A stretch of DNA of 64,000 nt, from NCBI GenBank assembly GCA_034505795.1, contig JAPDQM010000008.1:6860-70859 (forward strand). The letters run 5' to 3'. The position numbers and the translations under genes were made by a program. A model generated the notes under the pieces. The model was not told the DNA's origin, did no database searches, and saw only the letters and a list, made by a program, of their open reading frames with translations. Each line of letters opens with the position of its first letter. Positions within the stretch are counted from its first letter, which is position 1. This DNA comes from Thermofontimicrobium_A sp034505795. Its GTDB lineage: Bacteria; Zhuqueibacterota; Zhuqueibacteria; Thermofontimicrobiales; Thermofontimicrobiaceae. Below, in pieces: positions 35,003 through 42,556 of the stretch.

Positions 35003-35338
35003 TTGGTGCAATCGTTTTATGGCCATCGATTCCAGAATTCGCAAAATCGCAATTGCCTCCTTGTTCGGTTTTGGAAGCCTTGGCCACACAATTTTCAATT
35101 CCGCTAAATTTCCCTTGCCATGTTCCCAAATTTTTGCTAAAATAAAGCAGGTCGAAATCTCAGCAAAAACAGATCGCTATTTTTTCAATCCTGCCTCAAG
35201 TGATTAATGTGGAAGTTTGATGCGGGAGTTACCCTATCGGGAAAAAATCACGCAAAAGGTCTTGATTTGAATTCGTTGCTTTTTTGCATAGTTCGCCAAC
35301 CAACATTTTATTCAAAAAGAAGAGCGGAGGATTTGGCC
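35003..35338. other. Gene-free stretch
   Basis: 336 bp between the terminator and the next gene. Open frames here have no ribosome binding site or coding character. Nothing else is recognisable; the promoter of the following gene should lie near its 3' end. Confidence 0.4.
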
Positions 35339-35611
35339 ATGAAGAATTTGATCGTAGAAGTTGCCGAAATTAAACAGCGCTGCGGTGCGAATTTGAAAGT
35401 GGGAGATCGCTTCGAAGTGGTTGGGCAGGGGAAAATCGTCATTCCCTCGGCCAAGGGGACCTGCATGTTTGCATTGCAAAGCTTAATTCCCTTTCTGATC
35501 AGCAAACAACATGAAGACGATTTGCCCGAGGATGATTGGATTCGTGAAACCAACCGATTGTGCTGCCCTGATCCAAAAGGAGTTGTCTTCAAGATCCAGG
35601 CGCAAGGTTAA
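35339..35611 (+). CDS. TIGR04076 family small protein
   Basis: 90 residues from ATG 35339, which has GGAGG 8 bp upstream; the longer frame from 35207 adds 44 residues without family character. The sequence follows the TIGR04076 pattern: VEVAEIKQRCGANLKVGDRFEV near the start, GTCMFALQSLIPFL in the middle and a conserved RLCCPDPKGVVFKI end. Four cysteines at family positions could bind a metal. The biochemical role of this family is unknown; members are often near anaerobic redox genes. Its 3' neighbour, convergent, is an MttB-family methyltransferase. Confidence 0.8.
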   Translation: MKNLIVEVAEIKQRCGANLKVGDRFEVVGQGKIVIPSAKGTCMFALQSLIPFLISKQHEDDLPEDDWIRETNRLCCPDPKGVVFKIQAQG

Positions 35612-35786
35612 TATTGAACCCTCAAGTGCATCATGGAATTTTTGCTCGATTAGCAATATTTCAGCGCCGCTCGATGACAGGGCTAAATCGAAACAGATGA
35701 CCTGGTGCAATCGAAATCCGCTGGCTTGGTTATAACCATGTCGATCGTGAAAATAGTTCCTATTTAGCCCTGTCCCACTTGCCACC

Positions 35787-37235
35787 TCAGTACGGCAATC
35801 TGGTCAGGCCATAGCGTTGTGCGTCATGGAGCATAATGTGTCGCAGCTCTTCGATCGCGTGTTGGTCCAGCAGTGGGACTTCTTTCTTTAACAACTCATG
35901 TACCAGTTGGTGGGCTCTTTCGCCAGCCGATCGGCCATCGGTGGTCAGCCAGCTTTGATAATTAGCACGATCGATGACGCCAGATGGGAAATAAAATTCA
36001 TCACGCAGCCATTGCCGCGTGTGGTCAGAGGTCAAAAAGTGCTCGCCATCATAGATATCACCATAGAGATCTGCAGCGAACCCCGTTCTCAGCTCGATGC
36101 CCCTGGCCAACCGCAATGCCATGCCACAAATTTCATTGTCGATCACTAATTTTTCCAATGACTGACAGCTTTCAAAATCCAGCATACCCGGTCCGGAAAT
36201 TACATTGATCCCACTCAGTGCAGCGATAACAGCGCCCATGCCTGTTTCCAATCCCGCTTGAGCATCCAGCAGCTTGGCATCGCTCAAGGCCATGTAGGCA
36301 TGCGTTGGCAGGTCCAGGTATTTTCCAATTTTGGCATAAGCAGAGTCGATCATCATTGTCTCGATGGCGCCCATTGGCGTCGTGCCGTGTCGCATGTCGA
36401 AAGCTGCCGGCGATCCGCCCCAGATGATCGGTGATCTAGCATGAGCCAATTGGTGAATTACCACGCCGCTGAGACTTTCTGCCGCATGCTGTACCAACGC
36501 TCCCGCAATGGTCCCGGGCGATGTTGCGCCGGTCAAAGGCATGGAAACCAGCTCGGCCGGAATGCCAGCTTTGGCGCAATCGATCAAATTCTGGCAGGTA
36601 AGGTTGCTCCATTTCAACGGTGGCGAAGGACAGCAGTCAAAAATCGCCAACGGCTTTTGGCGTAAATTTTCGGCGCCACCTCGAACCGCAATCAACATCG
36701 ATTTCATCGAATCGAAGGCATCCAGCGCAAAGGTGCCGGTGACAATGGGCTTGGTGCTATTTTGTAGTGCGATGAATAAGCGATAGCGGTCAGCAATTTC
36801 CTGGGGAACGTCCGAAGAAATCAGGCCGGTGGACTGCGCAGCCAGATTATTTAAAAAATGAGTCAGACGACTTAAATGGATCAAATCCTGAGTGACAGGT
36901 TTTCGTTGTCGCTGAGATTTCCAATCGAGAATAGTAAGCGCGGCAGAACCCGGATCGAAATGGATATTATTGCCCGATAATTGCATCGCCGGCTGTTCAT
37001 TCCGATCATAAATGGTAATTGAACTCGGAGCAGATTTGACGCATCGTTCAATCAATACGAGCGGAAAATATACTTTTCGATTCTTTCGATCCACTCTGGC
37101 GCCAGCGGATTCCAATAATGCTATCGCTTCCTCGTTTTCAATCAGTACGCCTACTTTTTCAAGAACCGAGTAAGCTTCAGCTAAAATTCGTTCAACTTTT
37201 TGATTGTCGATCATTTCCAACAGGGGTCGATGCAT
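35787..37235 (-). CDS. MttB-family (trimethylamine methyltransferase-like) protein, non-pyrrolysine type
   Basis: 482 residues with a TIM-barrel methyltransferase pattern across the whole chain (ILAEAYSVLEKVGVLIENEEAIALLESAGARVD.. opening split by eye, IHFDPGSAALTILD, AGIPAELVSMPLTGATSPGT, IIWGGSPAAFDMRHGTTPMG, QAGLETGMGAVIAAL, INVISGPGMLDF). No in-frame amber codon interrupts it, so it belongs to the non-Pyl branch, some members of which demethylate glycine betaine or related quaternary amines through a corrinoid protein. No corrinoid protein or reactivase gene is adjacent. Good ribosome binding site (GAGGAG) and a consensus promoter upstream make it monocistronic. Confidence 0.87.
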   Translation of the reverse strand: MHRPLLEMIDNQKVERILAEAYSVLEKVGVLIENEEAIALLESAGARVDRKNRKVYFPLVLIERCVKSAPSSITIYDRNEQPAMQLSGNNIHFDPGSAALTILDWKSQRQRKPVTQDLIHLSRLTHFLNNLAAQSTGLISSDVPQEIADRYRLFIALQNSTKPIVTGTFALDAFDSMKSMLIAVRGGAENLRQKPLAIFDCCPSPPLKWSNLTCQNLIDCAKAGIPAELVSMPLTGATSPGTIAGALVQHAAESLSGVVIHQLAHARSPIIWGGSPAAFDMRHGTTPMGAIETMMIDSAYAKIGKYLDLPTHAYMALSDAKLLDAQAGLETGMGAVIAALSGINVISGPGMLDFESCQSLEKLVIDNEICGMALRLARGIELRTGFAADLYGDIYDGEHFLTSDHTRQWLRDEFYFPSGVIDRANYQSWLTTDGRSAGERAHQLVHELLKKEVPLLDQHAIEELRHIMLHDAQRYGLTRLPY

Positions 37236-37294
37236 GCTAAATTTCTCCTCGTTATTTTTTAATAATAATCAGGCTTTATCATTTTCTTTGATTG

Positions 37295-37323
37295 AATATA
37301 CCTAATCTTTCAAACTTTGTCAA
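37295..37323 (-). promoter_or_regulatory. Promoter of the MttB-family gene
   Basis: Minus strand TTGACA (37318-37323), 17-bp spacer, TATATT (37295-37300); start codon 60 bp downstream of the -10. One of the best-scoring promoters in the window by eye. Confidence 0.7.
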
Positions 37324-37457
37324 GCACAAAAATGAAGGAATAATGATCTTACAGTTATTGTTGGATAGATTCTTTTACGAAGTTGAATAACCTTCGGAAA
37401 GGTGCGTTGATAAAAGCGAGTTGAAATCGAATGCAAAATACTATATTGTCACCAAAG

Positions 37458-37822
37458 TTATTTTAAGAGCAAAACCTTCCGGCCTTCAACATATCGTCCC
37501 ATTTGAAAAACACACAAATACCCCCCCCCATTCCCGCCTCATTACCCTGGTTATCTTTTCCATCCCAATAAACCTGATAATCGCCAGCAGCACGTTTTTC
37601 ATTCAACAACGCTCGAACTTCCCGCCTCATCACGTTCAAAATTTTCAACCTCACTTTTTCAAAAGATGGCAGTTGAAAGCGAATCTGCGTGGTCGCATTG
37701 AATGGATTGGGATAGTTCTGAAATAGACAAAAATCTTCTGGCAAACGAGATTGAATTTCAGCCACCTGCCGCTCGATAAACTCATTGCTACCGACCAATA
37801 TCTGAAATGGAGAATTGATTTC
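37458..37822 (-). pseudogene. Remnant of a T9SS cargo C-terminal sorting domain, frameshifted at a G9 tract
   Basis: The minus strand encodes PFQILVGSNEFIE, then LPEDFCLFQNYPNPFN, TTQIRFQLPSFEKVRLKILN, VRALLNEKRAAGDYQVYWDG and KDNQGNEAG: the FlgD-like/T9SS type A sorting domain typical of KSB1, Calditrichota and relatives. After a run of nine G (plus C9 at 37521-37529) the frame is lost (GICVFFKWDD..). Reading one frame over restores YLCVFQMGRYVEGRKVLLLK and a stop at 37458, exactly the expected domain end. Upstream the frame is closed by TAA at 37823-37825, so the rest of the cargo gene is gone. It is a broken gene end, or a phase-variable tract, or a base-count error. Confidence 0.75.
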
Positions 37823-37898
37823 TTAATTCAATTTTGAAAAGCAATTTTCATTTGCCAAATGCATATCATCGTTTTGTTCCGATGGCAATCATATATTA

Positions 37899-37918
37899 AT
37901 CCGGCCATAAATTATTTT
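37899..37918. repeat. Left terminal inverted repeat of the IS630-like element
   Basis: Imperfect 20-bp end matching the right end at about 14 positions, directly inside the TA target duplicate. Confidence 0.65.
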
Positions 37919-38894
37919 GCATAAATGACATCTGGATTTTTGAAATATGATCTTACACGTTCAGGAAACTTTTGGATGCTTTTCATCTGTGACATCAACT
38001 GTGTTTTAAGCTGATTCTCGTTTCGTGCCGGCGGCTTGTTCGCAACCGATTGTTTAAAATCACGATTGAGATATTCATAAGGATTGAGCTCCGGCGAATA
38101 AGCAGGCAAAAAGAATAACTCGATTTCATCAAAATGTTCTGCCAACCATTTTTTCACTGGCTTAGAGTGATGAACAGGTAGATTAACGTCAGAAACAAGT
38201 GCGAGTTCATTGCGCCTTGATAACACATAAACCGGACTTTGCCTTGGCTGGTGATACTGGAAATCATGCTCGCAGAAAAGCGATTGGCGTTTCATAGGAC
38301 GACAGGCGTTTTACCATTGGGAGCGTAGCTGCGTCCATAATGGCAATCGTTGGAGACGGCGGTTTCATCGCCCCAATGAATTTCAGCTTCTTCCGCTTGG
38401 GCGCGTTCTTTGATGGTCGGATAAGTGCGGTCCAACCATTCCTGAACTTTGTTCGGATTTTGCTCATAGGCCCGTTTTATTGGACGCTGTGGCCTAAAAC
38501 CCCAGCGATGCAAATGGTGATTTATGGTGCGTGTCGGTAAGGTCATTTCAAACTGTTCTTTGATAAGGCCGTGAATCGCTCGACGATTCCCAAGAGCAAA
38601 AGGCAATTTCAGCCGATCCGGCATCTTGTCGCGGATCATTTTCTGGATACTCTTTTCTTGATCCGGCCTCAACCGGCGACCAGAACCGATTTTATGGCCC
38701 GGTTTCTTCAGATCAAGACCTTTGAGCCCATGTTCTTTGTAGATGTTTACCCAGGTACCAACGGAGTTGCGGCTAACACCCAGCAGGCCAGCGACTTCGC
38801 GGCGATTGTGACCTTGCTTGAAAAGTTCAATCGCTCGTTTTCTGACAAAATCAAGGGTGTCTAACTTAAATGTTCTGCCATCGTTTGTTTTCAT
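37912..38894 (-). pseudogene. IS630-family transposase, interrupted
   Basis: Start ATG 38894 (MKTNDGRTFKL). The N-terminal part has a helix-turn-helix (FKQGHNRREVAGLLGVSRNSV) and the DDE first aspartate in HWGDETAVSN. At 38294-38292 a TGA follows GKTPVVL; the same frame then continues with family sequence RFSASMISSITSQGKVRF and YQGAMNSHLF, so the stop is a nonsense change. Shortly after, a deletion with frame change joins to NLPVHHSKPVKKWLAEHF, FFLPAYSPELNPYEYLNRDF. About 20 codons around the second catalytic Asp appear lost. The downstream part alone reads as a 127-residue ORF from 38295. Non-functional. Confidence 0.8.
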
Positions 38895-38927
38895 GGCGAT
38901 TAATATACAAAAAAATGAATCAGAATC

Positions 38928-38947
38928 AAAACTATTTACGGCCAAGT
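38928..38947. repeat. Right terminal inverted repeat of the IS630-like element
   Basis: Complement of the left end with mismatches; it abuts the TA at 38948-38949. Confidence 0.65.
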
Positions 38948-38991
38948 TAATAAGTTTCTCCAAGCATAGCTAAGCCAGAATTAAAAAGATC

Positions 38992-39088
38992 ATAGAACGG
39001 GGATGAAGAGGATTACGCTGATCTTTGCTAATTTTCGACTTGTCGTTATCCGTGCGAATTCACGTTATCTGTGTCATCCGCGTTCTAT
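38992..39088. repeat. Imperfect palindrome, copy 1
   Basis: ATAGAACG (38992-38999) and its complement CGTTCTAT (39081-39088) close a 97-bp imperfect inverted repeat whose arms also share GGATGA/TCATCC and AT-ACG blocks. The phrase type (GATTACGCTGATC, TCATCCGCG) is a dispersed repeat seen between genes in many environmental bacteria. A related palindrome lies at 40155-40262. Confidence 0.6.
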
Positions 39089-39132
39089 AAAATCTTTGAC
39101 CAAGGTACCTCAAATTTTTATTTAGTTATTAA

Positions 39133-39231
39133 ATAAAAAAGGCAGTGAAAAAATAAATTCTCCCTGCCTCAATCAAAATTATAGTATCCCATTTCTTAAT
39201 TCCCTGCAGTCCGTTATGCGTTAATGAGATT
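39133..39231 (-). ncRNA. Candidate small RNA of about 100 nt
   Basis: A minus-strand promoter (TTGGCA-17-TATTAT) and an intrinsic terminator define a transcript of about 100 nt in an intergenic region. It contains a seven-codon ORF (MGYYNFD) with an AGGGA ribosome binding site about 9 bp before its ATG, ending next to the terminator hairpin. It may be a regulatory RNA, a tiny peptide gene, or the remains of an attenuator whose structural gene was lost. No family recognised. Confidence 0.45.
39134..39169 (-). terminator. Intrinsic terminator of the 100-nt transcript
   Basis: Minus strand AGGCAG (39169-39164) pairs with CTGCCT (39145-39140), 18-nt loop, then TTTTTTATTT. On the plus strand no U-run follows, so it serves the minus strand. 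Confidence 0.65.
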
Positions 39232-39237
39232 TAGTCT

Positions 39238-39266
39238 ATAATATGAATTTACATGAACAATGCCAA
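39238..39266 (-). promoter_or_regulatory. Promoter of the 100-nt transcript
   Basis: Minus strand TTGGCA (39261-39266), 17-bp spacer, TATTAT (39238-39243). No protein gene lies in this direction before the decayed IS. Confidence 0.45.
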
Positions 39267-39356
39267 GAGATTACTCACCACATGGCATTTAAATTATTTT
39301 AATTTTTAACTTGATTCTTAAGTAATGATTGCTGCATGATAATTTAAAAATTTCCC

Positions 39357-39385
39357 TTGCATGATTCGAAAATTATGATTATCTT
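39357..39385 (+). promoter_or_regulatory. Promoter of the AbrB/PIN operon
   Basis: TTGCAT (39357-39362), 17-bp spacer, TATCTT (39380-39385), about 38 bp before the antitoxin start. The region after the -10 contains AAATCAGAAATTCAGAAA, short direct repeats that could be the antitoxin operator (inference). Confidence 0.5.
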
Positions 39386-39422
39386 TATTTCAGAAAATCA
39401 GAAATTCAGAAAGGATGATAAG

Positions 39423-39692
39423 ATGACAAAAATAGTCCAAATGAGACAGCGCGGATCGATAACGATACCAACCGAAATTCGCAACCGCTACCAGCTCGAT
39501 GATGGCGATCCATTGACAATTGTCGATTTGGGTGAAGGATTTTTCGTCAGTCCCAGGAGATCGATCCTGCCGAAGTTGGTTGCGGAAATGGAGCAGCTTC
39601 GGGAAAAATACAATGTAACATTGGAAGAACTGATAACAGGGGTGATCGAAAAGCGAAAAGCAGAACAATATTCCATGGTGGCTGATCGATGA
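39423..39692 (+). CDS. AbrB/MazE-type antitoxin
   Basis: 89 residues from ATG 39423 (AGAAAGGA ribosome binding site); a start at 39357 would overlap the promoter. The N-terminal swapped-hairpin DNA-binding domain is clear: IVQMRQRGSITIPTEIRNRYQLDDGDPLTIVDLGEGFFVSP (key parts RGSITIPTEIR and GDPLTI). The C-terminal helix (LPKLVAEMEQLREKYN..) should wrap the toxin. Its stop overlaps the start of the PIN gene (ATGA), the usual antitoxin-first coupling. Expected to repress its own promoter with the toxin as co-repressor. Confidence 0.87.
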   Translation: MTKIVQMRQRGSITIPTEIRNRYQLDDGDPLTIVDLGEGFFVSPRRSILPKLVAEMEQLREKYNVTLEELITGVIEKRKAEQYSMVADR

Positions 39693-40135
39693 GTATTCCT
39701 CTGCTGACGATATTTTTTGATGCCAATGTCCTGATTGCCGGTTCGTTCTCGCAATCCGAGGCATCCTTTCTTTTGCTTCAGTTATGCGAGTTGGATTTAT
39801 TGAAAGGCTTCACCTGCAAGCAGGCAATCGATGAGTGCCGAGAAGCCATTCGGGAGAAATTGTCCGAAGCTGAACCCATCTTTGAAAAAATTATTGCCAA
39901 TTCAGTCGAAGTATTGCCGAATTCGACCTGGTCAGAGATGAATGAATTGAAAAATATGGCGCATCGAAAAGACTTGCAAATTTTGGCTGTTGCGATAAAA
40001 GCCGGAGCGAATTATTTGGTAACTTTCGATATTGAAGATTTTCATCCCGATCCAGCATTGGGATTAGTCGTTTGCAAGCCTGGGGCGCTATTGAAACAAA
40101 TTCGAAGCAAATTAACTGAATTATCAGAGAAATAA
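39689..40135 (+). CDS. PIN-domain toxin (VapC-like nuclease)
   Basis: 148 residues. PIN-domain acidic residues are visible: Asp in FFDANVLIAG near residue 11, Glu in the AIDECREAI helix, Asp in AHRKDLQILAVAIKAGANYLVTFD (the DxxILAxA block, and the TFDIEDF end). PIN toxins cut tRNA, rRNA or mRNA with Mg2+ (family knowledge). Paired here with an AbrB-type antitoxin. The cassette lies in a repeat- and IS-rich accessory stretch, consistent with acquisition by transfer. Confidence 0.87.
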   Translation: MSIPLLTIFFDANVLIAGSFSQSEASFLLLQLCELDLLKGFTCKQAIDECREAIREKLSEAEPIFEKIIANSVEVLPNSTWSEMNELKNMAHRKDLQILAVAIKAGANYLVTFDIEDFHPDPALGLVVCKPGALLKQIRSKLTELSEK

Positions 40136-40154
40136 TTGGTACTGTTTTTTAGCA

Positions 40155-40262
40155 CGCGGATCGAACTGATTGAACCGATTCGAACGGATTAAAATTCTTT
40201 AAACATAAATCCGTTTTGATCCCTGCCTGCGGCAGGCAGGCGTTCGATCAGTTGAATCCGCG
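40155..40262. repeat. Imperfect palindrome, copy 2
   Basis: CGCGGAT (40155-40161) and ATCCGCG (40256-40262) close arms sharing AACTGAT..GAAC and AACGGATT. One arm carries an extra near-palindrome CCTGCCTGCGGCAGGCAGG. Similar in style to the palindrome at 38992-39088; the two flank the toxin-antitoxin cassette. Confidence 0.55.
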
Positions 40263-40318
40263 ATCCATTCAGATGATTATTATTATAATTTTAATTCCTA
40301 TAACAAATAATTTCTTTA

Positions 40319-41818
40319 TCAAATTTCATCCGGAAACAACTCCTTGATTTCCTCTGTCTTCGGCGGCTTGGTCAGGTAGCTTCCAATAATCAGCGCAGCC
40401 AACGAGACAAAAAACGCCGGGTAAATCAATGGGATGCCAAACGGATCGCCATTGGGATCACCATACGGAATCATAATCGATGGCCAGATGAAGCCCGCAA
40501 GGTATAAACCCAGCGCCACTACTGACCCGCCGATGATCGAGGCCAGCCCGCCGGCTTTGGTCGCCCGCTTCCAGGCCAGCGCCGCAATTAACGCCGGAGT
40601 AATTGCCACGCCATAGATGGTGTACGCAAAATAGCTCATTTCCAGCACCGATTTTAATTTGGTGCACAGCAGGAACGCGACAACACCGATGACCACGATC
40701 AAGATCTTCTGCAAAGCCACCATCGTCTTCTGGTCGGCTTGACGATTGATAAACTGCTGGTAAATATCCCGCATGATATTGGTGGTTGGTGAAAGGAGAT
40801 AATTCATGCCGGTGGAAATGACCACAGCACATGCGGCAGCGATCAGCAGAATACCGATATAAGGCGGCATCAAGCCCCGAGCGGCCTGGATGACGATGGA
40901 GGCGGGATCGATGCCATTGACGCGGTCACCGTTGAGAAATGCCTGAATTTGTGGCCAGTATTTGCTGGCAGCAAAGACCGCAATGACCACTACCACGGTT
41001 TCCACAAAAATAGTACCCACCACCCAGAGGGCCACTGCGCTGCGGGCATCCTTCGGCGTTTTAGCGCTATAGAATTTTTGATACATGCTTTGCACGCCCA
41101 TCAACAGCAGCAGGGTCGCCAGAAAATAGCTGATGGCCTTCAGCACCGGAAACTCGCCAAATTGCTGGTTAATCACCTTGAGATGGTCTGCCGGTAGTTG
41201 CTGCATGGCCGCCACGCCGCCTGCATTATAAACCACGATGGGAGTTGCCACCAGACACGCCAGCAGGATGATGATGCCATTCGGCAAATCGGTGTAGGCG
41301 ACGGCCATCATGCCAGCCGTGGCCGTAAAAACAATCACAAACAGGGCTGCCCAAAATTGACCAGTCTCGACCGAAATGGCCTGATCTGAAACCACATTCA
41401 GGATGTAACCGCCGGCTTTAAATTGATAGCTGACAATCGCGGTAAAGCTGATGATCAAGGCGACCGCACCAAAGAGCCGGGCGAATTTGCCATAGCGCAC
41501 CTCGAGAATATCTCCTATGGTGTATTTGCCAAAGGTGCGAATTTTGGCGGCCAGAAAATAGATCACGACGATACCGAACCAGGCGCCGGCCGGCAACCAT
41601 AATGCGCTCCAGCCGGCTTTAGCCGCGAATTCGGCGCCAGCGATGAACGTCCCCGAGCCAATCCAGGTGCAGATCAACGTGAATACCATCACTTTCACGC
41701 TCAATGAGCGGCCCGCCACCATCATATCATCTTGCGTTTTGACTTTTTTGGAACGATAGAAATTGAAGCCCATTAGAATGAGCAGGTACGCCAGAATCAA
41801 ATATAACGATACGTTCAT
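40319..41818 (-). CDS. Sodium:solute symporter (SSS family)
   Basis: 499 residues, strongly hydrophobic with about 13 membrane helices. The N-terminus (LAYLLILMGFNFYRSKKVKTQDDMMVAGRSL in pieces) and the next helix (VFTLICTWIGSGTFIAGAEFAAKAG) are the conserved SSS start that contributes to sodium binding; GWSALWLPAGAW and the later ATAGMMAVAYTDLPNGIIIL block also fit. Substrates of the family include sugars, proline, pantothenate and organic acids; this one cannot be assigned. GGGAGG ribosome binding site. It lies 60 bp after the PilZ gene and may be on the same transcript. Confidence 0.9.
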   Translation of the reverse strand: MNVSLYLILAYLLILMGFNFYRSKKVKTQDDMMVAGRSLSVKVMVFTLICTWIGSGTFIAGAEFAAKAGWSALWLPAGAWFGIVVIYFLAAKIRTFGKYTIGDILEVRYGKFARLFGAVALIISFTAIVSYQFKAGGYILNVVSDQAISVETGQFWAALFVIVFTATAGMMAVAYTDLPNGIIILLACLVATPIVVYNAGGVAAMQQLPADHLKVINQQFGEFPVLKAISYFLATLLLLMGVQSMYQKFYSAKTPKDARSAVALWVVGTIFVETVVVVIAVFAASKYWPQIQAFLNGDRVNGIDPASIVIQAARGLMPPYIGILLIAAACAVVISTGMNYLLSPTTNIMRDIYQQFINRQADQKTMVALQKILIVVIGVVAFLLCTKLKSVLEMSYFAYTIYGVAITPALIAALAWKRATKAGGLASIIGGSVVALGLYLAGFIWPSIMIPYGDPNGDPFGIPLIYPAFFVSLAALIIGSYLTKPPKTEEIKELFPDEI

Positions 41819-41878
41819 GATTTCCTCCCATTATTGAAAGTCCCGCAATTCGATGATTTGCCTCTCTCAAGGCGCGAG

Positions 41879-42556
41879 CTACAACACTTTTTGTTGCCGA
41901 TATTTGATCGTTTGTTCGATACCGGTACGACACAAATTCACAAACGCGCGTTTCAAGCTGTCAGAATAATTGGGTTCCTGGCGCTTCATCTCGTCAATAA
42001 TTTCAAAGAACCAATATTTTTCTTCCAATGACAAATACACGGTCACATCGTCAAACGAGTCGTAAACGGCGCGACGAATCGCGGTTTGCCGCTGGGCATC
42101 AGTGATTTTGAGATAATTCTCGCTCCGCTGGAGCCGACGAATAAGTTGTTGTTCCTGAATAATCACTTTATGGCTGGGCTTTTGAAGTGCTTCAATTTCG
42201 TGGGCAACCACAATGCAGTTTCTGTGTTCATCATGGCCGAACTGGTCGAATTGAATCGCACAAAAGCACTTATTGTTATCACGAGTAGGCTGCACTCGAA
42301 GGATGGTACCGCTGCAGCGAAAAGTTTCACGGTTGGGAAACTTAAATTCAATCACCGGTACTCTGTGCTGCGGCCATTCGACAAATTGAGCGAAAAGTTG
42401 GGTATGGCCGAATAGTCCCCCACAACTGATATTTACAATATCCACCGGCAACCTCTCTCCCCCATTAAAGACAAGCGCAACGGAAAGCGGATTCTTTCGA
42501 TCCGGATACCAGCGAGGATGACGTCGTCGTTCAATCATGTTTCGTTGGGGTTCCAT
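41879..42556 (-). CDS. PilZ-domain protein (c-di-GMP receptor candidate)
   Basis: 225 residues. The N-terminal PilZ domain shows both ligand motifs: the arginine-rich R-x3-R in ERRRHPRWYPD and the D-x-[SN]-x-x-G-like NISCGGLFG. The rest (from about residue 115) is a charged helical domain (IIQEQQLIRRLQRSENYLKI..DAQRQTAIRRAVYDSF) of unknown type. It overlaps the end of the radical SAM gene by 26 bp (a start at 42538 is possible). Position at the end of the glycosyltransferase cluster suggests c-di-GMP control of polysaccharide synthesis or export (inference). Confidence 0.85.
   Translation of the reverse strand: MEPQRNMIERRRHPRWYPDRKNPLSVALVFNGGERLPVDIVNISCGGLFGHTQLFAQFVEWPQHRVPVIEFKFPNRETFRCSGTILRVQPTRDNNKCFCAIQFDQFGHDEHRNCIVVAHEIEALQKPSHKVIIQEQQLIRRLQRSENYLKITDAQRQTAIRRAVYDSFDDVTVYLSLEEKYWFFEIIDEMKRQEPNYSDSLKRAFVNLCRTGIEQTIKYRQQKVL

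Larger units (their letters stand above)
37899..38947 (-). mobile_element. Decayed IS630-family insertion sequence
   Basis: 1049 bp flanked on both sides by TA (37897-37898 and 38948-38949), the duplicated target of IS630/Tc1 elements. The two ends are imperfect inverted repeats sharing GGCC-TAAAT-TTTTG (left ATCCGGCCATAAATTATTTT; right, complemented, ACTTGGCCGTAAATAGTTTT). It carries one transposase gene with a nonsense codon and a deletion, so it cannot move by itself. It lies 77 bp upstream of the sorting-domain remnant. Confidence 0.8.
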
